A DNA stretch of 32,179 bases from an uncultured Acidobacteriota bacterium. Its GTDB lineage: Bacteria; Acidobacteriota; Blastocatellia; Pyrinomonadales; Pyrinomonadaceae. The notes under the pieces are model-generated. The model did no database searches. It saw nothing but the letters and a program-made list of their open reading frames with translations, and was not told where the DNA came from. Below, piece after piece: positions 7,401-15,965 of this stretch. Position 1 is the first letter of the stretch. Every line of letters begins with the position of its first letter. Where the stretch lies: assembly GCA_937859595.1 (NCBI GenBank), contig CALMAH010000002.1, positions 1-32,179 on the forward strand, given 5' to 3'. Both the position numbers and the translations under genes were made by a program.

Positions 7401-8377
7401 GTTTTGACACCCGGTGTCGTCGATGCATCCGACGTTGCGAAAAATGAGAAAATGCCGTCATTTGCCGCGACGTCTCCGTTCGTTCCGTCGTCAAAGAATT
7501 GCTGTGCCGATGATCCGCCGATCGGTGCGAGGTCGGCTGTTACCGCGAGCCCGGTGCTTGTCGGATTCTGACCCGGTGTTACTGCAACGGTGAGAAGCGA
7601 ACTTTCGCCAGCCTCGATGGATGAAGGGTCAGCCGCGCCGATACCCGTCGGGTCGGTCGGTATCGGGGCACCGCAGGTATTGAAGGGTGAGGACGTGTTT
7701 CTCGGAGCAGGCGCGCCGGACGTGAAATCAGCCGCGTTATCGTCAGTGTCCTGGCAGCCGCCGGAAACGCGAAAAGCCGATGTCGTATTGCTTAGCGTCG
7801 GCGCAGCGGCCGTTCCTTCGAAAAAGTTAGCATTTCCATAACCGACCAGGTCGATGATCCTTGCAAGCTGTGCAGGAGAGCATGGTGTCGAGCCGCCGTT
7901 ACATCCCAGCCCGGTCTGGCCGTCAACCAATGCTACCTTGCCGGCACCGGCAGCCATATTTATGGGTGTGGGGTCGATATGGTCGGGTGGCGGCAGCGGG
8001 CCGCCGGCCGCCCCGCCGGACTGCTGTACCAGGTAATACTGGCCGGGGTTGAGTATCACATTCGGGAGCTCAGTTATCTGCCCGGCATTTGCACCAAAAT
8101 TGCCCGTGCCCGTGGCGCTTGTATATTGGATCGAAAGATCGGCTAGGCTAACAGGCGAAGTGCCGCGATTGAATATCTCGACAAAGTCGCTGTTGAACGG
8201 AGCTCCGGAGTTTCCCCCGCCGCCATAGACCTGGCTGATAACAAGATCTGGCGATATGAAATAAGCCGGAGCAGCCGCACCGGCCGGAATTACGAATATC
8301 AATTGTTGGAGCAGCAAAAAGGCTGCTAGAACGAATGCTGTTGAGCGACGGACGAACGGATCGCGACTGGGGATCAT
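4430..8377 (-). CDS. Large secreted multidomain nuclease: two lamin-tail domains plus EEP domain
   Basis: 1315 residues with AGGAG five bases before the ATG and a long signal peptide (to about residue 36). Domains in order: lamin-tail domain 1 (about 44-235, starting VISQVYGGGGN); an Ig-like region (about 240-348); lamin-tail domain 2 (about 356-530, same VISQVYGGGGN start, an internal duplication); an OB-like linker region (about 535-785); an endonuclease/exonuclease/phosphatase domain (about 790-1100); an Ig-like domain (about 1102-1205); and a C-terminal PxKF-like domain with YPIKLRLCD. EEP catalytic residues are visible: N797, E829, N933-H934, G982-D983-Y-N985, D1048-H1049 and S1088-D1089-H1090. 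It resembles secreted ExeM/NucH-type nucleases, so extracellular DNA or RNA hydrolysis is the likely role; phosphatase activity is possible. No transmembrane anchor or LPXTG is seen. Confidence 0.88.
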   Translation of the reverse strand: MIPSRDPFVRRSTAFVLAAFLLLQQLIFVIPAGAAAPAYFISPDLVISQVYGGGGNSGAPFNSDFVEIFNRGTSPVSLADLSIQYTSATGTGNFGANAGQITELPNVILNPGQYYLVQQSGGAAGGPLPPPDHIDPTPINMAAGAGKVALVDGQTGLGCNGGSTPCSPAQLARIIDLVGYGNANFFEGTAAAPTLSNTTSAFRVSGGCQDTDDNAADFTSGAPAPRNTSSPFNTCGAPIPTDPTGIGAADPSSIEAGESSLLTVAVTPGQNPTSTGLAVTADLAPIGGSSAQQFFDDGTNGDVAANDGIFSFFATSDASTTPGVKTLNVTITDAQSRTGNTSISLNIQAPPGPETVVISQVYGGGGNAGTFYTNDFIELFNYGSSPVNLAGWSVQYNSAAGSGTWQVTPLSGTIAPGGYILVQQAAGAGGQEPLPTPDVIGSIAMAAGAGKVALRSTATAATGACPLDWVDLVGYGATATCSEGGQPTGNLSNTAAALRKRGGCFDSNNNALDFTVGSPTPRNSQNPLRSCNFLPLPINQIQGPGLQTPYLNQDVQTTGIVTGIKSNGFFMQEPDSSVDSDPNTSEGIFVFTTSSPFTPVSVGDSVTVQGTATEFFDLTQIEASLPGEVVVNSSGNPLPAPIVLTQAILDPNGSITQLERFEGMRVTVDSVISVAPTNNFGEIWTVLSGVPRPMREPGITAGLPIPPDPVTGIVDCCIPIWDRNPERIMIDTDGLAGSTRVNVTSNVTLSGITGPLDFNFNDYKINPETAPVVESANMSAVPVPELEAGEFTIGSYNIQNFSGNPTQRQKAALAIRNVLRSPDILGVIEIASLAALQDLADQINQDTVNDGGSNPGYEARLIPTPNGFGGQNVGFLVKTANVEINSVSQELAGDTFINPTTGQPEFLHDRPPMVLHATVNRHTDPRPVIVVVNHTRSFIDVEALTPTGVRVREKRKAQGESIAVLLQDLQTNNPTTPVVAVGDYNAYQFSDGYTDPVATIKGQAVSTDNVVVSGSPDLVEPDLVNLTDTLPADQQYSYIFEGSPQAIDHVFVNHVASPLVTRYAVARLNADFPSTPEFNAPDRPENSSDHDAPVAFFRFPAAVTSTEVPNFSVTYNVGGQMVALTANVAGPTNAINEGTVTFTVTDTGGTTVIGTAGPAPVVNGTATADLFLPGSVLPQGLVVNAEFSGGSYTLPSSGTGTLKIGFAVCLNYDPTKVVKSGAAYPIKLRLCDADGVNVSNSSTILTATGITLASDPSVQYPVQSPGNSQPGNRFKFTSNSYQFNLKTTGLSAGSYHLNFTAGDDPVIHTAGFAVR

Positions 8378-8754
8378 ATATTCTCCTGATGAGGTGTTGC
8401 AGTTCAGTATTTGCGCACGGAGACGATTCCGGCATCTAGGGTCAATCTTTATAGGACGTTTGCTTTGCCTTGCTCAGGTGGGGCGGCCTGCCTATTAGGG
8501 AAGGGAAGGGAACGTCAGATCATCGATGACCATTATAACAACTAAGGATCTTTCATGAACAGTAGAAAAATAACGAAATGAAGCTAACTTCCAATGAATG
8601 GGCGGTTAAATCAAGCTTAATTTATTGAATGCACGGCGACGGCGGAACGTCGCTGGCGGGCGTGAAAGCAACGGCCGGATGTGGTATCTTTCCAGAAACC
8701 GAAACTTAAATCGATCCAAACCGGCAGCTAAATGCCGCCAAAGACAATAAGCCG
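8378..8754. other. Intergenic region between divergent secreted proteins
   Basis: 377 bp with no supported gene; it must hold promoters for both flanking genes. Visible items are a TATAAT on the minus strand (plus coordinates 8532-8537), with no good -35, about 150 bp before the nuclease start, and a small hairpin GCGACG/CGTCGC at 8636-8653 with a 6-nt loop. Nothing else structured was recognised. Confidence 0.5.
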
Positions 8755-11187
8755 ATGAGAAACAAGACCCTATTTTTCGTTATAGTCCTCACGTTGGCCT
8801 CCGGGGTATTTGCCCAGGGGTCGTACCGACAACCGCCAAAAGAGGTGCTCGACGTGCTGCACGCACCGGCACCACCGGCCACCTCGATCTCACCCACACG
8901 CGACCGGATCGCGCTGCTTGAAACTCAGCGGTATCCCCCTATCGCGGAGCTTGCGGAACCGATGTTAAGGATTGCGGGGCTCAGGATCAATCCGGTCACC
9001 AACGCCCAGCACAGGCAGAATTATTTTGTCGGAGTACGGCTGCAGAACATTGGGGACGGCCGGACAGTGAATGTCGATCTGCCGGCGGGCGCGAGGATCG
9101 TCTCACCCCAATGGTCGCCTGACGGCCGGTATATTGCCGCCGGAAACCTGACTCCAAACGGAGTGGAGCTTTGGTTCATTGAGACCGCTACAGGCAGGGC
9201 CACGCGTGTGCCGAACGTATTTGTGAACACGGCATTTGGGGGGTTTTCATGGGAATCGCCGACGACGGTTTCGGCGCGGTTGGTGCCCGCGAATCGCGGA
9301 CCGGCGCCGCAATATCGCGACATAGTGCCGAGCGAACCGAACATACAGGAAACGGCCGGCCGCAGCGGAGCGATCCAGACATTTCAGGACCTGTTGAGCA
9401 GCCCGAACGACGAGCGGCTGTTCGATCATTACGCGAGCTCACAGCCGGCGATGATCGACGTTAAGGGGACGGTAAGAAATATAGGCCCCGTCGGAATTTA
9501 TGACAACTTTTCGCCGTCTCCGGATGGCCGGTACATTTTGACCTCGCGGATACAGCGGCCGTATTCATACCTGTTCCCGGCGAACCGTTTTCCGCGAAAT
9601 GTAGAGGTATGGGACTCGGCCGGAAAACCGGTCTATAAAGTTGCAGACATTCCGCTGCAAGATGCTTTGCCAATTCAAGGCGTCCCGGTAGGCAGAAGAT
9701 CTCAGGGTTGGATCCCAACGGAGGGGGCGACGCTGATCTGGGTGGAGGCGCTTGACGGCGGTGACCCGAGGAAACAGGCGGAACACAGGGACAAGCTGAT
9801 GAAACTGGCTGCGCCGTTCACTGCCGAGCCGACGGAAATGCTGAAGATACAGCATCGATATCAGGGCAGGGCATTTGGCGAACGCGATGGGATGATGCTC
9901 TTTTTTGATTTTGAGCGCGACCGCCAGCACCGCAGGATATTCATGACCGACCATCGTTCGCCGAAGGATGTGAAGCTGATCTCGGACCTGAACGTAGACG
10001 ATCGGTATAACGCGATCGGGAACCCGATCACAAAAACGCTCCCTAACGGCAATAGTGTTATTGTGCAGAACGGCGACGAGATCTTCATGACCGGGCCCGG
10101 GTCATCGCCGGAAGGCGACAGGCCATTTTTTCGGGCAATGAACCTGAAAACTCTGGAAACACGGGAGATCTTCCGGTCCGGCACAGACGAGTATGAAGCG
10201 TTCGTCGCGATGATGGACGATGTGGGGATGAATTTCATCACCAGGAAGGAATCTGTAACGGAACCGCCGAACCTATTCATGCGTCAGGTTTGTCCTCCGG
10301 GACAGATATGCACCGCACTTGCATATCGACAATTGACCGAATTTGCGGACCCGTCGCCGCAGCTGCGGGGAATTACGAAGCAGCTTGTCCAGTATAAACG
10401 CGACGACGGCGTTGATCTTTCGTTCACGCTTTATCTACCGCCGGGTTACAAAGAAGGAACAAGACTGCCGACGGTTTTGTGGGCATATCCGCTGAGCTTT
10501 ACGGACGGCGACCTTGCGGGTCAGGTGACAGGTTCGACCAACCGGTTTACGCAAATGGGGGGATCATCACACCTGTTCTTTCTGTTGCAGGGCTATGCCG
10601 TTTTGGATAATGCCACGATGCCGATAGTGGGAACACCGGAGACCAAGAACGATACTTTTGTCAAACAGATAGTAGCTTCGGCAAAGGCTGCGATAGACAA
10701 AGGGGTCGAGATGGGGGTGGTCGATCCTGAGAGGGTTGGCGTTGGCGGCCACTCATACGGTGCCTTTATGACGGCGAATCTGATGGCACACTCGAACCTC
10801 TTTCGTGCGGGGATAGCAAGGTCAGGTGCGTACAACAGAACGCTGACACCCTTTGGGTTTCAGGATGAGCGAAGGAGCTTCTGGGAGGCGACACGCATCT
10901 ATACGGAGGTTTCACCCTTTTTCTATGCGAACCGGATAAAGGACCCGATCCTGATAATCCATGGAGAGGCTGACAACAATACAGGAACCTATCCGATCCA
11001 GTCAGAACGCCTGTTTGCGGCGATACGCGGTAACGGAGGCACGGCAAGGCTTGTGATGCTCCCGCACGAATCGCATGGCTATGTCGCGCGCGAATCGGTG
11101 GAACACACGTTATATGAACAGATGGCGTGGTTTGACCGTCACGTCAAGAACGCGAAGCCGAGGCCAAGCGGGAGCGGGTCGAGATAG
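8755..11187 (+). CDS. Secreted S9-family serine peptidase (glutamyl endopeptidase/acylaminoacyl type)
   Basis: 810 residues with signal peptide MRNKTLFFVIVLTLASGVFA. The N-terminal two thirds contain beta-propeller-like repeats with PQWSPDGRYIA and PSPDGRYIL (WD40/PD40 style). The C-terminal alpha/beta-hydrolase domain starts near residue 540 with the QLVQYKRDDG and LYLPPGY segments. The nucleophile is S667 in GGHSYGAF, with acid D740 in HGEADNNTG and base H774 in HESHGY. The GGHSYGAFM signature and the long ANLMAHSNLFRAGIARSGAYNR stretch match S9D-like enzymes related to plant chloroplast glutamyl endopeptidase. Likely role: cleavage of short peptides in the periplasm or outside the cell. 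Length is typical. It stands alone, convergent with the GGDEF-EAL gene. Confidence 0.9.
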   Translation: MRNKTLFFVIVLTLASGVFAQGSYRQPPKEVLDVLHAPAPPATSISPTRDRIALLETQRYPPIAELAEPMLRIAGLRINPVTNAQHRQNYFVGVRLQNIGDGRTVNVDLPAGARIVSPQWSPDGRYIAAGNLTPNGVELWFIETATGRATRVPNVFVNTAFGGFSWESPTTVSARLVPANRGPAPQYRDIVPSEPNIQETAGRSGAIQTFQDLLSSPNDERLFDHYASSQPAMIDVKGTVRNIGPVGIYDNFSPSPDGRYILTSRIQRPYSYLFPANRFPRNVEVWDSAGKPVYKVADIPLQDALPIQGVPVGRRSQGWIPTEGATLIWVEALDGGDPRKQAEHRDKLMKLAAPFTAEPTEMLKIQHRYQGRAFGERDGMMLFFDFERDRQHRRIFMTDHRSPKDVKLISDLNVDDRYNAIGNPITKTLPNGNSVIVQNGDEIFMTGPGSSPEGDRPFFRAMNLKTLETREIFRSGTDEYEAFVAMMDDVGMNFITRKESVTEPPNLFMRQVCPPGQICTALAYRQLTEFADPSPQLRGITKQLVQYKRDDGVDLSFTLYLPPGYKEGTRLPTVLWAYPLSFTDGDLAGQVTGSTNRFTQMGGSSHLFFLLQGYAVLDNATMPIVGTPETKNDTFVKQIVASAKAAIDKGVEMGVVDPERVGVGGHSYGAFMTANLMAHSNLFRAGIARSGAYNRTLTPFGFQDERRSFWEATRIYTEVSPFFYANRIKDPILIIHGEADNNTGTYPIQSERLFAAIRGNGGTARLVMLPHESHGYVARESVEHTLYEQMAWFDRHVKNAKPRPSGSGSR

Positions 11188-11209
11188 TAGCTGCGGAAAG
11201 ACGGACGGA

Positions 11210-11237
11210 GGGGCATTGTCCAACGGGCCGATGCCCC
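11210..11237. terminator. Inverted repeat between convergent genes
   Basis: GGGGCAT (11210-11216) pairs perfectly with ATGCCCC (11231-11237) across a 14-nt loop. It lies between the S9 peptidase stop and the stop of the opposing GGDEF-EAL gene. There is no long T-run, so termination efficiency is uncertain. Confidence 0.45.
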
Positions 11238-11241
11238 ACTC

Positions 11242-14226
11242 TTATTGGATCTCGGTAACTTCGAAGAGCGTTGGGTCGCCGGTCAGGGCGTCCGGCATGT
11301 ACGGGAACATCCTGCTTGGGCTCTTTCCAATGAGCTTGCTTGCTATCTCGGCATTTACGGGTGCGGAGAAGAGGTAGCCCTGGCCGATGCGACATCCAAG
11401 GAGTTGTAGCCGCCGCAGCTGTTCATCGGTTTCGATGCCCTCAGCGACGACCTCAATGCCGAGGTTCTCACCGAGCATTAGAATGGTCTTTACGATCGAT
11501 TCGCTTCTTTCATCGCGGTTCATCTTGTCAATGAACGTGCGATCTATCTTTAACCGATCGAACGGAAATTGTTCAAGATAACTCAGGCTGGAATATCCGG
11601 TTCCAAAATCGTCCGTCGCGAGCGAGAAGCCCAGCATGCGCAGGTCTCTGAGTATCCTCATGGAGCGAACGCTCTGCTCCATTACGGTATTTTCGGTGAC
11701 CTCCAGCTTTAGCTGGCTTGGCTTGATACCGGAAGCGTCAAGTGCGCCCTTTAATTTATCTATCAGTGATGGATGCATCAATTCGCGGGCTGACAGGTTT
11801 ACGCTGACGCTTAGCCGGCAGACCGTCTGTTTCTGCCATTCAGCCAACTGTCTGCACGATTCCTGAAGGATCCAATGTCCTATCGGGACTATCAGCCCGG
11901 TCTCTTCGGCAACGGTTACAAACTCCTCAGGTGAAATAAGCCCGCGTTCCGGATGGTTCCATCTAAGCAGAGCTTCGAACTCGGTGACAGTACCGTCAAA
12001 CAGATCGACTATCGGCTGATATACAACCTGGAAGCCATTGTTGGCAACTGCCCGTCGAAGATCGGTCTCAAGGCGGAGCAGGTCGAGATTGCGAACGTGC
12101 ATTTCGCGGTCGAATACCTCATAACGAGCCTTTCCGGACTCTTTTGCCCGATACATTGCAGAGTCGGCATCGCGGAGATAATCCTCAGGTTCGCGTTCAA
12201 GATGATCTGAGAGAATAATGCCGATACTGGCGGAGGTGAAGACCTCATAACCATCGATATCAAACGGCTTGCCGAGATTTTTCTGGACGCGGTCGGCTAT
12301 CGCGACCACTTCGTTCTCATCACCTGTACGATTGAGGAGAATCGTGAATTCATCGCCCCCGAGCCGGGCGACCACATCGCCGGGACGGACAAGTGAGTTC
12401 AACCGATCGGCGATCGCCGTGAGCAACTTGTCTCCGATGATGTGTCCGAGGCTGTCGTTTATTACCTTGAACCGGTCGAGGTCAAGGAACAGAACGGCAA
12501 AACGCGAGGCCCCAATGGCATTTGCTCGGTCGATCGCCGAACGAAGATGCCGCATGAACTCGGTCCGATTCGGAAGACCGGTGAGCGAATCGTGGCGCGC
12601 GAAGTAATTAAGCATTTCTTCGCTGCGCTTCTGGTCGTCGATGTCAGTATTGGTGCCGTACCACTTGATGATGTTGCCGTCTGCATCGGAGCCCGGGTTT
12701 GCCACGGCACGGTGCCAACGATAAGCACCATCGCTTCGCCGGAGGCGGAATTCGACAGCATAGATCTTGCCTGTTCGAAGCGATTCGCGCCACCTATCGA
12801 GACAGCCGGGGAGATCGTCCGGATGGACACAGCCGGCCCAGCCCTCGCCGAGCAGTTCCGAACTGTCCTTTCCGAAATACTGTAGCGTTCGATTGTTCAC
12901 ATAATCGAGTCGTCCATCGGGGTCGGCGGTCCAGACCTGGTGATATATGCCCTCGCCAAGCTGCCGAAATCGGCGTTCGCTGAGTTTCAGTTCATCTTCC
13001 GCCCGGCGTCGCTCTGTGATGTCGCGGCCGATACCCTGGACGCCTATGGGTTTCCCCTTTTCCATTATCAGCCGGGTGCTGAGCTCGAGAGACACACGGC
13101 GGCCCTCTTTGGCAATTATGTCGATCTCGTATGTTGTCGGTTCGTGGGTAGCGAGCTTGCGGACCGTCATTTCCCGGGCCGCGGCAAGCGATTCGGGGGC
13201 GACGACCTGCGTGATATTCATCGTAACGGCCTCTTCGCGGGCATAGCCCGTGATGCGTTCACCGGCCCGGTTCAGAGATGTGAAATTGCCGCGGAGGTCG
13301 TGTGTATAGATCAGGTCGTTTGCGTTCTCGAAAAGTTCGCGATAGCGGATCTCACTTTCTCGGAGTGCCTCATCGGCCTGTTTTCTTTCGGTAACGTCGC
13401 GGGCGATACCCTGGACAGCGATGGGCACGCCGTCTTTTCGAATGATGGTGCTGTTTACCTCAAGTGTTATACGGCTGCCGTCCTTTTTAAGGCAATCGAT
13501 CTCGTAGGCCGTTTGGTCAGATCTGCCGTTTATCTTTTCCAGCAGCTTGTTGCGGGCGATCGCCAGTTGATCAGGAGCGGCGATCTCGGCCATGTTCATC
13601 TTTAGGGCTTCTTCACGTGTATAGCCAAAGACGGTTTCAGCGGCCTTGTTCATCGAAATGTAGTTTCCATCAAGGTCGTGGACGTAAATGATGTCGTTCG
13701 CGTTCTCAAAAAGCCTGCGGAATTGTTCTTCGCTTTCGCGGAGGGCCGCCTCGGTCCTTTTACGGACGGTGACCTCAAGCATCACTCCTTCTCTGTAAAT
13801 GACGTTTCCGTAATCGTCGCGGATAAGAGAACCACGGTCGCGAACCCAACGGACACGGCCGGCGGCGTCAATTACGCGATACTCATAGTCAACGTGCTCG
13901 CCGCTCTTCGTGGAGACGACCGTCTCATCGAAAACGCGCTCGCGGTCTTCGGGATGGATGACCCGCAGCCAGATCTCGGGGTCGTTTGTCCAGTCCTCAA
14001 GCGGATATCCAAATAGCTTGAAAGCAGGGCTTACGTATTGGGGCGAATATGGGGGATGGGGAGAAACTACGTAGAAAAGAACCGGAAGATTCTCAATAAA
14101 GCTCCGATAATTTACGCTTTCGTCCTTGAGACCATCGAGAAGGAGATGGGACCCTGATCCTTTCTTCGACCTACGGGTTCGAGGACTCTCGTTTGAGCGG
14201 CCGGAAGCCTTGTTTTTCGCCGTCAT
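11242..14226 (-). CDS. Four-PAS GGDEF-EAL bifunctional c-di-GMP regulator
   Basis: 994 residues, no membrane segment, so a cytoplasmic sensor. PAS/PAC domains lie at about 38-155, 165-285, 290-410 and 415-540. PAS2 and PAS3 are close duplicates (both with LFENAND and RDxTER). The GGDEF domain (about 545-705) has intact R-L-G623-G-D-E-F627, and the product-inhibition I-site RxxD is present as R614-P-G-D617, five residues before it. The EAL domain (about 720-970) keeps E751-A-L, N810, E842, D872-D873 in DDFGTGYSS, K893, E929 and Q949. Both synthesis and hydrolysis of c-di-GMP therefore look chemically possible, with direction set by the PAS inputs. No cofactor-binding residue was identified in the PAS domains. 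It stands alone. SD is poor. Confidence 0.93.
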   Translation of the reverse strand: MTAKNKASGRSNESPRTRRSKKGSGSHLLLDGLKDESVNYRSFIENLPVLFYVVSPHPPYSPQYVSPAFKLFGYPLEDWTNDPEIWLRVIHPEDRERVFDETVVSTKSGEHVDYEYRVIDAAGRVRWVRDRGSLIRDDYGNVIYREGVMLEVTVRKRTEAALRESEEQFRRLFENANDIIYVHDLDGNYISMNKAAETVFGYTREEALKMNMAEIAAPDQLAIARNKLLEKINGRSDQTAYEIDCLKKDGSRITLEVNSTIIRKDGVPIAVQGIARDVTERKQADEALRESEIRYRELFENANDLIYTHDLRGNFTSLNRAGERITGYAREEAVTMNITQVVAPESLAAAREMTVRKLATHEPTTYEIDIIAKEGRRVSLELSTRLIMEKGKPIGVQGIGRDITERRRAEDELKLSERRFRQLGEGIYHQVWTADPDGRLDYVNNRTLQYFGKDSSELLGEGWAGCVHPDDLPGCLDRWRESLRTGKIYAVEFRLRRSDGAYRWHRAVANPGSDADGNIIKWYGTNTDIDDQKRSEEMLNYFARHDSLTGLPNRTEFMRHLRSAIDRANAIGASRFAVLFLDLDRFKVINDSLGHIIGDKLLTAIADRLNSLVRPGDVVARLGGDEFTILLNRTGDENEVVAIADRVQKNLGKPFDIDGYEVFTSASIGIILSDHLEREPEDYLRDADSAMYRAKESGKARYEVFDREMHVRNLDLLRLETDLRRAVANNGFQVVYQPIVDLFDGTVTEFEALLRWNHPERGLISPEEFVTVAEETGLIVPIGHWILQESCRQLAEWQKQTVCRLSVSVNLSARELMHPSLIDKLKGALDASGIKPSQLKLEVTENTVMEQSVRSMRILRDLRMLGFSLATDDFGTGYSSLSYLEQFPFDRLKIDRTFIDKMNRDERSESIVKTILMLGENLGIEVVAEGIETDEQLRRLQLLGCRIGQGYLFSAPVNAEIASKLIGKSPSRMFPYMPDALTGDPTLFEVTEIQ

Positions 14227-14472
14227 AGGTCGCAGAGGGGCAGGGAAGTGCCGAAAAATGTCACGAAAAGCTAACGAAAAATGTAAAACGAGGGGGAATC
14301 CGAGACAGGGCCAATTGCGTAACCTGCCGGAAATCAGGGTTGTCGCGGCCGATGATGCAAATGGCCGTTCTGGGCAACCTTAAATAAAGGCAAGTGACGT
14401 GCCTGACCGTGGCAGGTCGCGATCTGAGAGAATAAACGGTAAAATGATGAAAAATCTATTTCGATAAAAATC

Positions 14473-15732
14473 ATGAAAAAAATTCTACTTCTGTTTCTCA
14501 TTTCTGGTTTTTCTGTTGCGGGTGTTGCCCAGACGATGCCGGCGGACGCCGACCCGAAGATCTGGGCTCGCGCGTTAGAGCTGCACAAGAGCGCGATAAT
14601 CGTCGATGGACACAACGATGTCACGTCGCCGATGGTGGATATCGATTTTAACCTCGCTGAGGACTCGACGGGCCGATTCCACTCGGGCGACACACCATTC
14701 CACACAGATCTAAGGCGAATGAAGGCAAGCGGCATGACCGGGCAATTTATGTCGATCTATGTTTCGGGCCGCGGCGGCGGAATGATGCGGCGAGCGATGG
14801 ACATGATCGACGCGACATATCGCGAAGCAGAAAGACACAAAGACCTAACGATGTGTACGACGGCGGCGGAGATACGGATAGCCAAAAAAAGCGACAAGAT
14901 CTGCCTTTTGATGGGAATAGAAGGCGGCTATGCGATCGAAAACTCGCTCCATGCTCTGCGGAATTTTTATCGGCTCGGTATCCGGTACATGACGCTGACC
15001 CACAATGTGACGCACGACTGGGCAGACGCCCACGCAGATGAGAAACGACACAATGGCCTGACAGAGTTTGGGAAAGAAGTTGTTCGTGAGATGAACCGGC
15101 TGGGTATCCTGATCGATATCTCGCACGTTTCGGACAAGGTGATGCACGACGCGCTGGATATAACGACCGCGCCTGTCATCGCGTCACATTCCGGTGCCAG
15201 GGGCGTAAGCAACCATACGAGAAACGTGCCGGACGACGTTCTCAAACGCCTGCCGAAGAACGGTGGGGTCATTATGGTCGTATTTTATCCAACGTTTCTG
15301 GATGAACGAACGGCAAAAGAAGCTGCGGAGCGGACCGAACGGCTGCGAGACCAGGTAGCGGCTCTTCGCGAGAAGCATAAGGACGATGACAGTGCCTTTT
15401 ATGCGGCCCGACGGGCGCTGATAGCCCAGAACCCGATCTATAAGGCCGATTATCGCCGGATAGTTGACCACATGGACCATATTAAAAAGGTCGCCGGCAT
15501 AGAACATGTCGGGCTGGGTTCGGATTATGACGGTGTGCCCTTCCTCAATCCGCCGATGAAGGGGATGGAAGACCTAGTGCTGGTTACATACGAGATGCTC
15601 CGCCGGGGCTACACCGAAAAGGAGGTCAGGATGGTGTTGGGCGAGAATATGCTCCGTGCTATGGAACAGGCCGAACGGGTGGCCGCGGGCACTCGGATCT
15701 CTGCCGACGGCAGCCTGATGAAACTCAAGTAG
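14473..15732 (+). CDS. Secreted M19 membrane dipeptidase-like protein
   Basis: 419 residues beginning with a signal peptide (MKKILLLFLISGFSVAGVAQ). It is the zinc-dependent renal dipeptidase (M19) fold of the amidohydrolase superfamily. The metal ligands are visible in order: H47 and D49 in DGHND, bridging E150 in GIEGG, H218 in DISHVSD and H239 in ASHSG, with D351 in LGSDYDG. The family hydrolyses dipeptides, including D-residue dipeptides, consistent with periplasmic peptide or peptidoglycan-fragment turnover. Length is typical. It is followed by a strong terminator. No clear SD precedes the ATG, only an A-rich leader. The long charged insert around residues 278-335 (AAERTERLRDQ to DYRRIV) is also common in bacterial members. 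Confidence 0.92.
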   Translation: MKKILLLFLISGFSVAGVAQTMPADADPKIWARALELHKSAIIVDGHNDVTSPMVDIDFNLAEDSTGRFHSGDTPFHTDLRRMKASGMTGQFMSIYVSGRGGGMMRRAMDMIDATYREAERHKDLTMCTTAAEIRIAKKSDKICLLMGIEGGYAIENSLHALRNFYRLGIRYMTLTHNVTHDWADAHADEKRHNGLTEFGKEVVREMNRLGILIDISHVSDKVMHDALDITTAPVIASHSGARGVSNHTRNVPDDVLKRLPKNGGVIMVVFYPTFLDERTAKEAAERTERLRDQVAALREKHKDDDSAFYAARRALIAQNPIYKADYRRIVDHMDHIKKVAGIEHVGLGSDYDGVPFLNPPMKGMEDLVLVTYEMLRRGYTEKEVRMVLGENMLRAMEQAERVAAGTRISADGSLMKLK

Positions 15733-15739
15733 ATCAATA

Positions 15740-15773
15740 GGTTAGAGGCGGGCGGCAACGCCTCTAACCTTTC
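15740..15773 (+). terminator. Strong intrinsic terminator after dipeptidase gene
   Basis: Perfect 11-bp stem GGTTAGAGGCG (15740-15750) with CGCCTCTAACC (15759-15769), an 8-nt loop, followed by TTTCCT. It begins eight bases after the dipeptidase stop. Confidence 0.85.
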
Positions 15774-15819
15774 CTCCGATCTTGCCTAGCCGCTATTTTC
15801 TCAAAGCCTTTCGATACGC

Positions 15820-15848
15820 TTGACAAGCGTCTGGAACAGGCGTATAAC
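15820..15848 (+). promoter_or_regulatory. Sigma70-type promoter for lipoprotein gene
   Basis: Consensus -35 TTGACA (15820-15825) and near-consensus -10 TATAAC (15843-15848) are separated by exactly 17 bp. Predicted transcription start is near 15855, giving a leader of about 110 nt before the ATG at 15966. It lies downstream of the dipeptidase terminator, so the lipoprotein gene is independently transcribed. Confidence 0.7.
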
Positions 15849-15965
15849 TCTCTGGACTCACCACAATTGCACGTCCTCATGTACTGAGCGAGCCGGTGTC
15901 TTACGATGCGGCACCGACCCGAATTGCTCGCGTAACGCATCTTGGTTTTCAGTGAGGAAAAATCC

